Origin: Siphonodentalium dalli
Lineage: Eukaryota; Mollusca; Scaphopoda; Gadilida; Siphonodentaliidae
NCBI GenBank assembly: GCA_032622095.1
Contig: CP136063.1
Location: 31,934,987-31,998,986 of the forward strand
DNA: 64,000 nucleotides
Reading direction: 5' to 3'
How positions within the stretch are numbered: position 1 is the stretch's first letter; each line of letters starts with the position of its first letter. Positions 15,361 to 25,769 of the stretch are shown in pieces. The notes below the pieces were generated by a model. The model had not been told where the DNA came from and made no database searches. It saw nothing but the letters and a program-made list of their open reading frames with translations. A program made the position numbers and the translations under genes.

Positions 15361-16621
15361 CGTATGCTTTGTCTTACTGTGCAAACTTCTTAACGACTCT
15401 CACACCACGCCATATGTGACGTATTTATCTGCGTGTCTTTAGTCTCCATTGTTGATGTAGCATCTTCACATCGTTTCGTTTTTTCCGCGTTTTGCATCTG
15501 TCGAAACAACGCCATTTGTATTTTGACCAAAAAAGTACCCGCAATATTCGGACATAAAACTACATTGATTTACACGGTAAAAAGAAGAATAGACTATATT
15601 TATATCGATAATATTTTGGAACATGTATCAATAACACATGTTGTTATCCTTCGTCCCATTTCCCTCTCTTCTGATTGGCTGAGAGTGCGTCACATGGCGG
15701 GCCGTAAATCACCATATTACCATCGAGGGTAACATTGTCTCAGTTATTGACCGCTCAGTTGTTACCAGTAAACACATAACTACGAAGAACTCAACGCGCT
15801 GAGATTCTCCGACAGCTCTCTAATAATTTCGAAAAACACTGTTTTTATAAACCCCACTGTATCATAACAACCGCGAACTGTGGTGTTTGCTAATTTACAT
15901 AATTGTGTGTTTTTTAGTTGCAATTAAAGCACGCTATGTATAAATGGTGTTATCGCGGACACAAAACCGTTATAATGTGTAATGTTACTATTGGACCTTT
16001 TTATATCAATAATAAAGACCGTGGGACAAATAGATAAACCTTATTATGCAGTTGGTGTGTGTTGCAGGCAATCACATATACGATGTACATACGTTACAAA
16101 TACGTTTATGTACTAGTTCAAATAGCCATGTGCACTCTTTACTGTTTATCAATTGACTATTTCTTTTCTTCAATACATTCCTCAGACTTCAGAGAATACC
16201 CGTATGTTGCGTAACTATCTGTGACATATGTCAATTTCTTTTTGCACTACTACAACGTGTTAGTTTCACATTTTAGCAATCTGGAAATGAACACGTCTGT
16301 CGGCGTCTTCACGGTAATTTGAAACGAAACCGAAACATTTCGCTGCATGGCTACTCAACTTCGATTTTGCTTTACTCCTCTTTCCGTGAACCGATTTCCA
16401 CCATGCAACCAGCAAATTGACCGGAGAATAGCTGCGCAAATGACGGGTCTGTTAATCGATCCAGATTATGAATGTTTTATTTTCTAAATAGCGATGATTC
16501 CAACATAAAATTAACTTTTCGAACTGGATTAAAGAATATATGCTCGCATTTATGCCTGCTATTAAGGAGGTTCGTGTGTACTCCTTTGTCAGATAACAAA
16601 ACAGTTATCACCCTTGTTTTC
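15361..16621. other. No gene recognised
   Basis: Unique-looking AT-rich sequence. Open frames here are short, without recognisable domains. It could hold the lost 5' exon or promoter of the minus-strand zinc-finger pseudogene, but nothing shows this directly. Confidence 0.4.
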
Positions 16622-16731
16622 GTGAGACACGGGGATTTGTCGCCGCTCTCGACCTGGAATGTCACCCTCGGGCCTGGCGGCCCTCGGTGACATTCCAGGT
16701 CTCGAGCGGGCGACAAATCCCCGTGTCTCAC
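16622..16731. repeat. 110-bp near-perfect palindrome
   Basis: A left arm of about 45 bases beginning GTGAGACACGGGGATTTGTC and ending AATGTCACC is mirrored by the right arm beginning GGTGACATTCC and ending GACAAATCCCCGTGTCTCAC. The loop is about 20 bases and GC-rich (CTCGGGCCTGGCGGCCCTC). The arms differ only at a few bases around CGCCGCTCTCGA/CGCCCGCTCGAGA. Two overlapping open frames on opposite strands are by-products of the symmetry. It could be a foldback MITE or a hairpin-RNA source; no second copy was noticed in the window. Confidence 0.85.
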
Positions 16732-17219
16732 TCAATCGCGGGCGATAACTGTATAATAGCAGCTAATTTTGGCTTGACATTTTCTTGTTCGGGTGATTAT
16801 TATTTTTGTTATGTACCAATTTCCCCAATTTTCGACGTTCGTCGTTAAAATTAAACTACATCAAACTGCTTAGCTATAAATGATTTTGGGGTAATTATTT
16901 AACATAACTGATTAAAATTGCCACCTTCTTTATATGTATGCCAATTTTTTTTCATTTTCTGGATTTTGTTTGTTTGTTTTGTTAATGCACATTGCCAAAC
17001 TTTGTGTATAAAAAAAACAATGAAGGAATTGCCTGTGTGGATTCGTGTTCAGTATGCAAAGCACAAGTCAAGAATACATTTCGACCAGGGGTTTTCTATG
17101 AACGGCTTCTCAATTTTTTTCCTTCCGACTCCGAAGTGATACAGGGGGTCAAATCTGGTATGTTGCAAGGCTGACGAAAGTCGACCACTCTCCTCGCACA
17201 TATTTTAGTCTACATTTTA
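16732..17219. other. No gene recognised
   Basis: AT-rich sequence. A small frame at 16992-17174 contains a C-x4-C-x2-C cluster and overlaps a hydrophobic frame at 16918-17139. Neither has a recognised domain or a homologue in the window. Confidence 0.35.
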
Positions 17220-17420
17220 AGCTCAACTGAACGAAATAAAGTTTGAGCTATTGTCATTGTTGTCGTTCGCTCGTCCGTGCATCAACAATTGGCGTTGGCA
17301 TACCCAAAATGCCACATCTCTCATCCAATCGTCAATAAACTTCATATTGATTCTTAGGGTGATGAGCACCAGACAAATTCACAGGACCATATTGGCCCGG
17401 TGTGAGAAAATTTGGAAAAC
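17220..17420 (+). mobile_element. 5' end fragment of tandem-core (Helentron-like) element
   Basis: It starts AGCTCAACTGAACG and continues AAGTTTGAGCTATTGTCATTG, matching the terminal hairpin (AGCTCAAC ... GTTTGAGCTATTG) of the elements at 28097 and 50411. It then gives one diverged core unit (CATCTCTCATCCAATCGTCA) resembling the copies at 53217-53900. No 3' end follows. Confidence 0.5.
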
Positions 17421-18504
17421 TGAGCAAGAAAGAAAATCGCAAAATCCTAGCATCTAGACTGGCATTAAGCCTTCAAAATTTCCAACTGAAGGCCATTTCA
17501 GTCCAAAATGTTTACTAAAAAGTAGGTAAATATGCAAATGTTGATCTAAAAATAAAATTTCTCCCCTAATAAAATGTTGGGAAAAACTATTGTTGGTGTG
17601 AAATTTCCAACTAATGTTGTGTCATGTACCGGTATGAAATTTCCAAGTGTTGAAATTTTGTACCAAAGTTGGATGGGGGTAAGACACCCCAGACCCCCCC
17701 CCCCCCCACGTGGCGCCACATCCCTGACACTACTACAAAGTAGTAGTGGTACCTTTACTGCATGGGGAAAGTATGAAAATGAGACAGGTTCATAATAATG
17801 TGTGCTTATTTGTGTTTCAAATCGATAAAATAACATATCATATTCAACAAATAAACATACATTGTATTATAATAGCATATGTATACATTTGCCTACATTT
17901 ATATAACATACAACAACATACAGAAGATAAGACAGACCAACAAGTCCCAAAAAATGCAATGTATATTTTGCAAATGGCATTTTCATCAAAACAATATTAA
18001 TTTCAGAATATTTGCTGCTGTCTGCAGATTTGTGTCATTTCTCCCTCGGAGTACCGATACCTCTCCCCCACATGTTTGTAAGTTTGTGGCACCATACAAA
18101 TCAATGTATAGGCTATGCCAGGCTCCAGATTACCTACATAAAGTTTTGGGCAGGTTGGTTCAACTTTGGATAATATGGTTAGTTGGCAATGAACCCTGTA
18201 CATGCAGTTTAGTTTTCAGGTGATACAGGCTTTGCAATTTCTGGTTAACAATTGTTTAGTGGTCAGTTTAATGTCTCTCTTTCCCCAGTGGATAGTTCGG
18301 TGACAAGTATCCAAAGATTTGTTGTCTTGAGCATGTCCGTGAATGGACTTAAACATTTTGGCAGAAAAATATTTTTAACGTCAATTTTTTGAAAATTCAG
18401 AAAAAAATCATGTTACTTGATTTAAATTTGTTCTCAATTTGGTTATACTTGAGGGTCAATATACTACTACCACATTATACCAAAATTTCCCAGATTTTTG
18501 CAAA
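17421..18504. other. No gene recognised; one poly-C run
   Basis: AT-rich sequence with a 14-base C run at 17694-17707. Short open frames on both strands overlap one another and show no recognisable domain. Confidence 0.35.
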
Positions 18505-18708
18505 ATTACCATGTTGCCTTACTATTGCATTGGTAACTATTCCAATACATAAGAGGCTATTTTGGCACCAGTATTAATTGAAAGTTTTCTCCGTTGATAG
18601 GGAAAAAACACTAAATACATATACATGTATCAAAACAAATACAACACATTAACATACAATACATGTACATATTTAATATGTTACCAGGAGCAAATTGATT
18701 TTAACCGC
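18505..18708 (+). repeat. ~205-bp direct repeat, copy 1
   Basis: The stretch from ATTACCATGTTGCC to TTTTAACCGC is repeated with few changes at 19082-19292. Both copies contain the landmarks GGTAACTATTCCAATA and TACAATACATGTACATA. No coding potential. Confidence 0.8.
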
Positions 18709-18860
18709 AATGCACACAAGATAAACTAATTTATACATATGTTCTAAAAGAGAACAAATTAATTTGATTACAAACTTATTTCTCATGATAATTTTAAGAC
18801 TATTAAATTTAAATTAAACCCTATATAAAAGGGGCTGGGTGGGTGGGAAATTGATCTGTC

Positions 18861-19081
18861 AAAATATTCAAATGGTGAGGAAAATTTGGGCGCGAATGCT
18901 TATATACCAGATAGGAATTATGGGTACATGAACTGAGAAGTTCAAATGTCATGTATACTGACGTGTATTCTAAATATATCAACCAATAAAATGAGAAGTT
19001 CCAGTATGATGTAGAGTGACGTAAAATTCTAAATTTATATCCAGGCTCAGTAATTACATATTTTGGTACCAAAATAGCCCA
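18861..19081 (+). repeat. ~220-bp direct repeat, copy 1
   Basis: AAAATATTCAAATGGTGAGG to TTGGTACCAAAATAGCCC recurs at 20896-21174. The second copy has a 47-bp internal tandem duplication. The first copy lies precisely between the two copies of the 205-bp repeat, giving a repeat mosaic. Confidence 0.8.
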
Positions 19082-19292
19082 ATTACCATGATGCCTTACT
19101 ATTGCATTGGTAACTATTCCAATAAATAAGAGGGTATTTTGGCACCAGTATTTATTGAAAGTTTTCTCCGTTGATGGGGAGAAACACTAAATACTTATAC
19201 ATGTATCAAAACAAATACAACACATAAAACATTAACATACAATACATGTACATATTTAATATGTTACCATGAGCAAAATTGATTTTAACCGC
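19082..19292 (+). repeat. ~205-bp direct repeat, copy 2
   Basis: Second copy of the segment at 18505-18708, about 577 bp downstream. It differs by small indels and substitutions, including an insertion near ACACATAAAACATTAAC. Confidence 0.8.
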
Positions 19293-19513
19293 CAAGACGT
19301 AGGCCTCCAGAAATTAATGCCGATGTCTTCAGGGGAGGGGAACCCAGAAGTCAGAGGTGTCATCAGAACCTCTGATCGTCTGGGAAGAGATGCGGTTCAC
19401 ACTATCTCCCGAAAGGAATAACGGGAAAAGACATCAGTACCAAGTTCAATTAAAATCAATAAACTGCCAAAATCAGAGTTTATAACACATAAACCAAACA
19501 TGTAATGTATAAT

Positions 19514-20077
19514 TCAAGTCAAATGTTTGATAACCTGAATAAAGAAATTAGTTAACACTCGTGTACCTTCAAAATTTAAATGAAGGCCCCCATCTCGATC
19601 CGCATAAAGCTGTCTCAAAGGCTTATGGCTCCCTTTATGAATAAAATATTTGAATGTCCTGACAAACCTAATGCTTTTCTTCTTACATAATTTTGCCAAG
19701 GCAAGATTAATATCAATAACTTTTTGTTCTGTTAAAGAAAAATCAACTGGTCTAGGCAATATAGCGGAAATGATCAGTTTACAATGAGTGTAATTCTTAA
19801 CTGCTTTTAATAATCTTTTAAATAAAGATTTTATCTCTTCCACAGAATGTGATTTAACATTATTAGTTCCGACATGAATCAAAAGGTACTTGGAACTAAT
19901 ACTCCCCTTGTTTTTCTTTATAATCGAGGTTATTTTTTCGATGGACACACCTCGATGTGCCTCCACCTTAGTACAATTGACTCCTTTAACATACTTACAC
20001 ACCCCATGCATCCGGAATTGCTCGTAGCGGAAGACATGCTCGTAGCGGAATAACCACATGGCCCGCGATTTGCACAT
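19514..20077 (-). pseudogene. Fragment of SGNH/GDSL-hydrolase-like domain, 5' end lost
   Basis: A 187-codon minus-strand frame. From about residue 27 on it resembles the SGNH-hydrolase-like domains found in many invertebrate multicopy and retrotransposon proteins. The oxyanion-type block is L-L-I-H-V-G-T-N-N (residues 65-73), and the C-terminal block is D-G-G-L-H-L-N-F-E-G (162-171) with the Asp/His pair. The GDS nucleophile block that should precede residue 27 is missing. Instead, the first ~25 residues come from a repeated segment (TTCCGCTACGAGCA twice) that also occurs inverted at 20797-20877, so the apparent start is not the original one. Known of the family: esterases, including domains carried by some CR1-type LINEs. 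Inference: a broken, probably inactive transposon-associated gene. Confidence 0.6.
19999..20077 (-). repeat. ~80-bp inverted repeat, arm 1
   Basis: The segment from CCCCATGCATCCG through CTCGTAGCGGAATAACCACA to GCGATTTGCACA is present in reverse complement at 20797-20877. It forms the false 5' end of the SGNH-like frame. Confidence 0.75.
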
Positions 20078-20079
20078 CG

Positions 20080-20796
20080 TCTTTAGTTGTCGTACGTTAT
20101 TTCATAAAAACACGGTGTAATTTACCTTGATTTTTTTTAACGTTAACAGCGATAATCGGTCTACAGAAATGAGCGGTTGTGGTTTCCGCAATTTGCATAT
20201 TACTGTTCGATAATCGGGTTTTATACGAAAATTATGACCTAAAATACTTACTCAATATAAGTTTTATCAAATTTTAATGAATCTTTGTATTGACACATTA
20301 TATAACATACAGTCTCTCAAAGTATGATATCTTATCTTCAAAATGAACTGGACATGTTTGCGATGGCAATCATATTAGTGCCCGAAAAATTAGTTTCCAT
20401 GGAGGCACTCACTCGATTTTGGGGTATGTCTATAGTAAACATCATATCACTGCTATATACATACCATATTTACTTGCTATGACCTGCATATATGGTTATT
20501 TTTTACTATGGAAAATGTAGATACATGACTAGAAATGTTGTCTATTATATTAAGGGAATATCCGCGGAAATAGCAATGTATGCAAAGACTAGATTGTCTG
20601 GGCTGTTGCCACATAAATCGTAATTTTATGTAAGAAATGCAAATTTTGCCACAATTTTTAGCCTAACTTCCCGGTAAAATAGGATTAAACTGCGTCCATG
20701 TTTAAAGAAGTTTGATGTACAGTTGGGTAAATTATACCACCACCGTAAACCACTGGTATGTGTTGGTTTCGGTGCAACATGTGTCTAACCGTGAAC
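20080..20796. other. No gene recognised
   Basis: AT-rich spacer between the two arms of the 80-bp inverted repeat. No open frame with a recognisable domain. Confidence 0.35.
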
Positions 20797-20877
20797 GGTG
20801 TGCAAATCGCGGGCCATGTGGTTATTCCGCTACGAGCATGTATCCCGCTACGAGCATATGCGGATGCATGGGGTGTT
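20797..20877 (+). repeat. ~80-bp inverted repeat, arm 2
   Basis: Reverse complement of 19999-20077: GTGTGCAAATCGCGGGCCA ... TTATTCCGCTACGAGCATG ... GGATGCATGGGGTGT. About 720 bp separate the arms, so the pair may be the ends of one element or two independent copies. Confidence 0.75.
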
Positions 20878-20895
20878 ACATATGGATTGATAATT

Positions 20896-21174
20896 AAAAA
20901 TATTCGAATGGTGAGGAAAATTTGGGCGCGAATGCTTATATACATGTACCAGATAGGAATTATGGGTACCTGAACTGAGAAGTTATATACATGTACCAGA
21001 TAGGAATTATGGGTACCTGAACTGAGAAGTTCAAATGTCATGTATACTGACGTGTATTTTAATATATCAACCAATAAAATGAGAAGTTCCAGTATGAGGT
21101 AGAGTGACGTAAAATTCTAAATTTATATCCAGGCTCAGTAATTACATATTTTGGTACCAAAATAGCCCAATTTG
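20896..21174 (+). repeat. ~220-bp direct repeat, copy 2, with 47-bp tandem duplication
   Basis: Second copy of 18861-19081. The stretch TTATATACATGTACCAGATA ... CTGAACTGAGAAG is duplicated in tandem, with starts at 20936 and 20983. Confidence 0.8.
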
Positions 21175-21331
21175 GAAAATGTGTGAAGATGCTACAAGTT
21201 GGTGGCGCCACCTCCCCGTACATGATTTAACTGTATCTGTGTATGTAATGTTTTCTGTACAGCATGAAATGACCACTCGGTTTACATGATATTACCTGAC
21301 TATAATGCCAACAGAAAATCTCACGAAAGAG

Positions 21332-21859
21332 TTAAAGATGGATTATCTCTTTAAATAACAAATTTTAAATAGTTGCGTGGGTATAAAATAATAGATATGA
21401 ACTGAAGACCTATGTCCGGAAAAGCTTTTATCAATTAATATTGATTTTATTTCGAATATTAAATCGGGCCCGTTTATGTTACTATTTTTAGAACCGACCA
21501 TTCGGACGATACCGTATTGCGTAATAGAGCACTGGGCTGTTCCTACGGCTACTCAACGAATGTCAAATATCACTGATTGGTTGTTTGTATTGTTTTATTC
21601 CACAGATATAAGCGATAATGAGTATAATTAACGTCTATTTGTTACAAAATTGCACAATATAACTTCTGGTCTCTGTTAACAGTAACCACTATTGTTCGTT
21701 AGCTGAACAAACACACCTTTTTAGACCAGAAAATATTCGAAATAAAATTAATATTAATCGATAGAAGCATTTCCGGACAGGAGTCTTCGATTCAAATCTA
21801 ATATTTTATAGCCCGGTAACTATATAATACATGTTTACAAAGAGATAATCCACCTTTAA
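21332..21859 (+). mobile_element. Complete TTAA-flanked inverted-repeat element (copy B)
   Basis: TTAA at 21332-21335 is followed by AGATGGATTATCTCTTT. The right end is AAAGAGATAATCCACCT followed by TTAA at 21856-21859. The 17-base terminal repeats match except for one base. The interior of about 500 bp has no coding frame. TTAA duplication is the hallmark of piggyBac-type integration, so it may be a piggyBac-mobilised MITE, but no transposase was found. Related copies lie at 1-240, 24693-25219 and, inverted, 32955-33301. Confidence 0.75.
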
Positions 21860-21887
21860 AATTATCGAACAGATGCAGCTTAGTTAA

Positions 21888-22172
21888 GGCCTATGGGAAG
21901 CAGTGAAAATAGGTGACAAGAAAATTGACACCAAGTGGCAATACATGCAATATTGTGGCAAAATTCAACAAGTTTAGGTTCCTGTTATTTCTACAGGAGT
22001 CATTGACAATGAAACAGCATCAAACTTACCACAAAAGTCTGTTACATGTAGTTTGAACTCTGATGTTCCTCCAAAATCTGTAGAAAGACAACACAATTCC
22101 TATGTTCAGGTAACAGGAAATGGAACATCAAAACTGAAAATAAACACCATGGTCATAAACTCCATTATTTAA
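21888..22172 (+). pseudogene. Unrecognised coding-like remnant with one in-frame TAG
   Basis: A single plus-strand frame runs 94 codons from GGC at 21888 to TAA at 22170-22172, broken only by TAG at 21975-21977. The translation has a protein-like composition: an early G-L-W-E-A-V-K-I-G-D-K-K-I-D part, a C-G-K-I-Q-Q stretch just before the TAG, then a Ser/Asn-rich part. No ATG opens it. Alternatively, 22013-22121 could be an exon, since it is preceded by TTATTTCTACAG and followed by CAGGTAACAG, both plausible splice sites. No family is recognised. It starts 28 bp after a TTAA element. Confidence 0.3.
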
Positions 22173-22511
22173 AGCAGGACAAGCACTTGGTGTATTGCAT
22201 GATAAATAATAAGAAAATGTTGCAAATTGGCTTCAAACATTTGTTTTGATTGACTAACTATCTGCTGACTGGAACTATAAATGTATTATAAAGTAACGTT
22301 TGCAATATCACTTTGTATTGGGACTCCGTGACTTCGAGATGTAACTGTTGCGAAATGCGTCGCGAAATAGTGATGACCGCGCAACACTGGTGGATTTGCA
22401 AACGTTTCACTTCTGCATTTCACATTTCCGTGTTTACTCTTCCAAAGCATCCTCTCTGGTGATCAATACAGGCTTTTATAGAGAATTACGAGAAGAAAAA
22501 TACCATGAAAA

Positions 22512-23010
22512 TCATACATACATTGAATAGGACAATGTACTTCACTTAACATTCTCAAAGTTTGAAATCACACTCTGATATATTATCTGTAACAATAGAC
22601 GGAGTTGTAGACGACGCTATACCAGTTCTTTTGGATTATTAAGGACAATCAAATTACCAACCAACCAGAGGCTCGACGGAAAATATGGTCAAACAGTACC
22701 TTAACTGTATTATCTACCCCAAGCGACGAAGCGTTAATCGAGAGTACTAAACGCGCCCACATACAAATATGTGTATGGAGACATGTACGTGAGGACGCAC
22801 TTTCTGAGCTCAATCGGTCTTATTACGACTGGTCGAGAGAGGGCGGGTTATTCGTACTGACCGTCGCCACTGGTTCCGGAGACTATACTAAAATTCCTGG
22901 TATGTCGATGTCCTTCATATGCTCCTTGCATGGCCAAACGTTGTGTGTGTAGGCATGCGGGTTTAACTTGCACGACGTAAGTTTGTGTGATGAGGGCAGT
23001 AGGCAGTAGC
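22512..23010 (+). pseudogene. 3' fragment of multicopy LTGCDT-family gene (copy 1)
   Basis: This plus-strand stretch is homologous to the minus-strand copy at 25770-26280. Shared DNA includes ATTCTCAAAGTT and GACTGGTCGAGAGAG. Shared protein blocks are V-V-D-D-A (copy 2: V-V-D-A-A), E-A-R-R-K, K-R-A-H-I-Q-I-C-V-W and Y-Y-D-W-S-R-E-G-G. Near the end a cysteine motif C-V-C-R-H-A-G-L-T-C-T is readable in a different frame (about 22934-22975). There is an in-frame TAA near 22640 and at least two frameshifts. Family knowledge (from memory): large invertebrate multicopy proteins ending in a Cys-rich C-x-C-R-x-A-G-L-x-C-T tail, function unknown. This piece is a dead fragment. Confidence 0.65.
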
Positions 23011-24109
23011 GTGCTGACACATCGACCTTGCAAGGAAGATACTGATGACATACACTAAAATTTCTAGGTACATTAAATCTTTAATTTACCTATGTTAACT
23101 TGCATAATTATGCCAATATAGTTCATTTCTTTCTCTCCTAATAACACGTTGTTGCAAAATAACGAGAAAACGTTATATCGGTTTTACACAAGTTATGACC
23201 ACTTACCTCACGGTTACATCTCCATAAAACAGTCCACATGACAGTTAATCCTTATATATAATTGTCTTGTGTCCCGTTACGGTTTATCATCAAATCCTTC
23301 TAAAGATAAAAATTCATACGATAATCCCATGAACAGTAACAAACGGGCGCAAAGTACGTTTACGTATGATCATATTATTCCATTAAACGAAAACGATCAC
23401 TCAGAAATCAAATGCAAGTTCAGTCAATAACCCAAAGTGTTATTTAAACAAGAAACACGCGACCTGTTAAGAATGACGTTAAAATTACGCTACGACGTAG
23501 TCGACCAATTTCTCCGCACTGTGGCCAACGTTGAGCCAACATTGATCCAACGTCGACATCTAACGCACCTGCTAACCTCACATATCGCATAGTGCGTTGC
23601 GTTTTTACGTCGGGCCAACGTTAAACAAGCGGTAAAACCAACGTTGGCCCAACGTTGGTCGTTCAACGTCGGGCCAACGTAGCCGTGTTATCAGGGCTAC
23701 GTATTCATTAATTAAATTAAAGCTAATAGCCGACATAGACAATATCATGCTTGGGGCTCGTGAATGTGGGTAATAGAATATATCAATTAATTTTTTTATC
23801 TATATATTACACAATCAAATAACCATGATTTGCTTCTTTCTGGTATCGGCATGGTTTCTAACATCTTGAACCACCAGATGGTCAGAAATGTTCTAGTAAG
23901 GCAGACACCTCATTGGTATTGGCCTTCCACCCTCCGGAGTTGTCTCTCCGGCATATCCAACCAACGAGGTGTATATCTGTAACATAGCCTATGTAAATTA
24001 CATTGTTCTATTCCGACCTCCTCTGTTTAAACCACTTTTTTGAAATTCCCTTTTCGTTGCTGACATATTTTTATTTTATACGACGCGTGTGTTCAGTACA
24101 GGAGCGTTT
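23011..24109. other. No gene recognised; contains CCAACGTTGG cluster
   Basis: AT-rich sequence with a GC-richer patch at 23520-23690, listed separately. No supported coding frame. Confidence 0.35.
23520..23690. repeat. Cluster of CCAACGTT palindromic motifs
   Basis: Within about 170 bp the motif (G)CCAACGTT or its variants recurs at least seven times (GGCCAACGTTGAGCC, GGGCCAACGTTAAAC, CCAACGTTGGCCCAACGTTGG, CAACGTCGGGCCAACGT). The pattern is that of subterminal repeats or a MITE end. Exact borders are not visible. Confidence 0.5.
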
Positions 24110-24205
24110 CTTTGGACACGAGTCTAACCACAGGCTTTGGTAGTTTTATATACCTTTTTCATGAAAATTTTATCCTATTTTACTTATAAAGAGTACAGGT
24201 AAATA
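24110..24205. repeat. ~95-bp repeat, inverted copy at 33495-33585
   Basis: GACACGAGTCTAACCACAGG ... GGTAGTTTTATATACCTTTTTCATGAAAATTTTATCCTATTTTACTTAT matches the reverse complement of 33495-33585, just upstream of the zinc-finger gene. No coding content. Confidence 0.65.
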
Positions 24206-24692
24206 AGTGATTCTGTAGCAGAAATCACGAAATTTTAAAACATTGTTTTAACCACTCACACATGTAAGTTGTCTATATGCATATATGCTAATATATACTT
24301 CAATACACCAATATATATATTACCTAATTCACCATACACACATTGTTCCTAAAAAACAATATTTGGAAGAAATAAAATTGTTGAAAACGTACGTCTGTTA
24401 CGGACGGCAATTGCTGCTGTAGGGGTCTACTCGGTTGACTATCTGATTGATCCAGGTCTGTTCGATTATCGACCTGCTGTTCCAGTCTTGCTGTTCCAGT
24501 CTTGGACAGAGTTTTGGCTTTTGTACGCAAAACAACCCCAGCGTATGGAAAGCCGAAGGGGACATGCTTGTTGCTAGTTGCTTTATTGCTAGTTGTTTGT
24601 TGTAGACTATACAGTACCCAATGACATTCAACTTCACAAAATGCGATTTGGTATTTTATTCTGAGTGAAATTGATGTGGTCCGAAAAAGTTG

Positions 24693-25219
24693 TTAAAGAT
24701 GGATTATCTCTTTAAATAACAAATTTTAAATAGTTGCGTCAGTATAAAATAATGGATATGGACTAAAAACCCCTGTCCGGAAAAGCTTCTATCAATTAAT
24801 ATTGATTTTATTTCGAATATTAAATCGGGACCGTTCATGTTACTATGTTTAGAACAGACCATTCGGATGATACCATATTGCGATATAGAGCACTGGGCTG
24901 TTCCTACGGCTACGCAACGAAAGTCAAATGTCCCAGATTGGTTGTTTGTGTTGTTTTGTTCCACAGATATAAGCGCTAATAAGTATAATGAACGTTTATT
25001 TGTGACAAAATTGTTACATAAACTATCTGGTCTCTCTTAACGGTAACCACTTTTGTTCGTTAGCTGAACAAACACACCTTTTTAGACCAGAAAATATTGG
25101 AAATAAAATTAATATTAATCGATAGAAGCATTTCCGGACTGGAGTCTTCGATTCAAATCTAATATTTTATACCCCGGTAACTATATAATACATGTTTACA
25201 AAGAGATAATCCACCTTTA
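24693..25219 (+). mobile_element. TTAA-flanked inverted-repeat element (copy C)
   Basis: It begins TTAAAGATGGATTATCTCTTT and ends GAGATAATCCACCTTTAT. It is about 90% alike to the copy at 21332-21859 by eye. The right flank is TTAT rather than TTAA because a second partial copy of the terminal 50 bp follows (ACCCGGGTAACTATATATAG). The interior is non-coding. Confidence 0.75.
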
Positions 25220-25769
25220 TACCCGGGTAACTATATATAGTCCAGCAGAACTGGGGTCTGACCCACAATTCTCTGTTAAAGTTTTTGTCTCTGTTGATAA
25301 TGTATCACGGGGGTGTCTTTATTGATATTCCGGTTGATGTGGATGTGTAACCTTTGGGGAACTTTTTTTATTCAACATGGCCGTTGGGTAGCCAAAAGTC
25401 TTAAATAGTGTGTATACCTTGACCATGTCAGCGGCAATTCCGTATCAATAACATCATATATGGCAGCAGAAATACGATACGACGTATGTATTAAGACATG
25501 CTGTGACAAATGACATAAAGTGGACAAAATCGACAATTAAATACTCAAGATGGCTGCCAAAATGGCCGCTCTCATAGCTCAAATCATATATGTTGCAAGA
25601 CTATCAAGAGAGTGCTTCCAACATGTATCATTTTCGCTTTATTTTGTAACAACATATCATTAGGACAGAAACAAAATAATTATAATGACATATGTACATC
25701 AGTATTGGTGTATTGAATACAGAATGTACCTAGAATAGTCAATGTATGTCACCAGTATGTTCCTCGTCG
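25220..25769. other. No gene recognised
   Basis: AT-rich stretch between the TTAA element and the broken LTGCDT-family gene. ATGGCTGCCAAAATGGCCGC near 25550 faintly recalls the core of the tandem-core elements. No coding support. Confidence 0.3.

Noticed and set aside
16472-16731. Two overlapping frames on opposite strands
   Set aside because: Both arise from the 110-bp palindrome, and their shared residues reflect its symmetry.
23860-24000. Possible tRNA-derived SINE (GTGGTTCAAG-like phrase on the minus strand)
   Set aside because: No A-box/B-box pair with correct spacing and no poly-A or tail could be made out.
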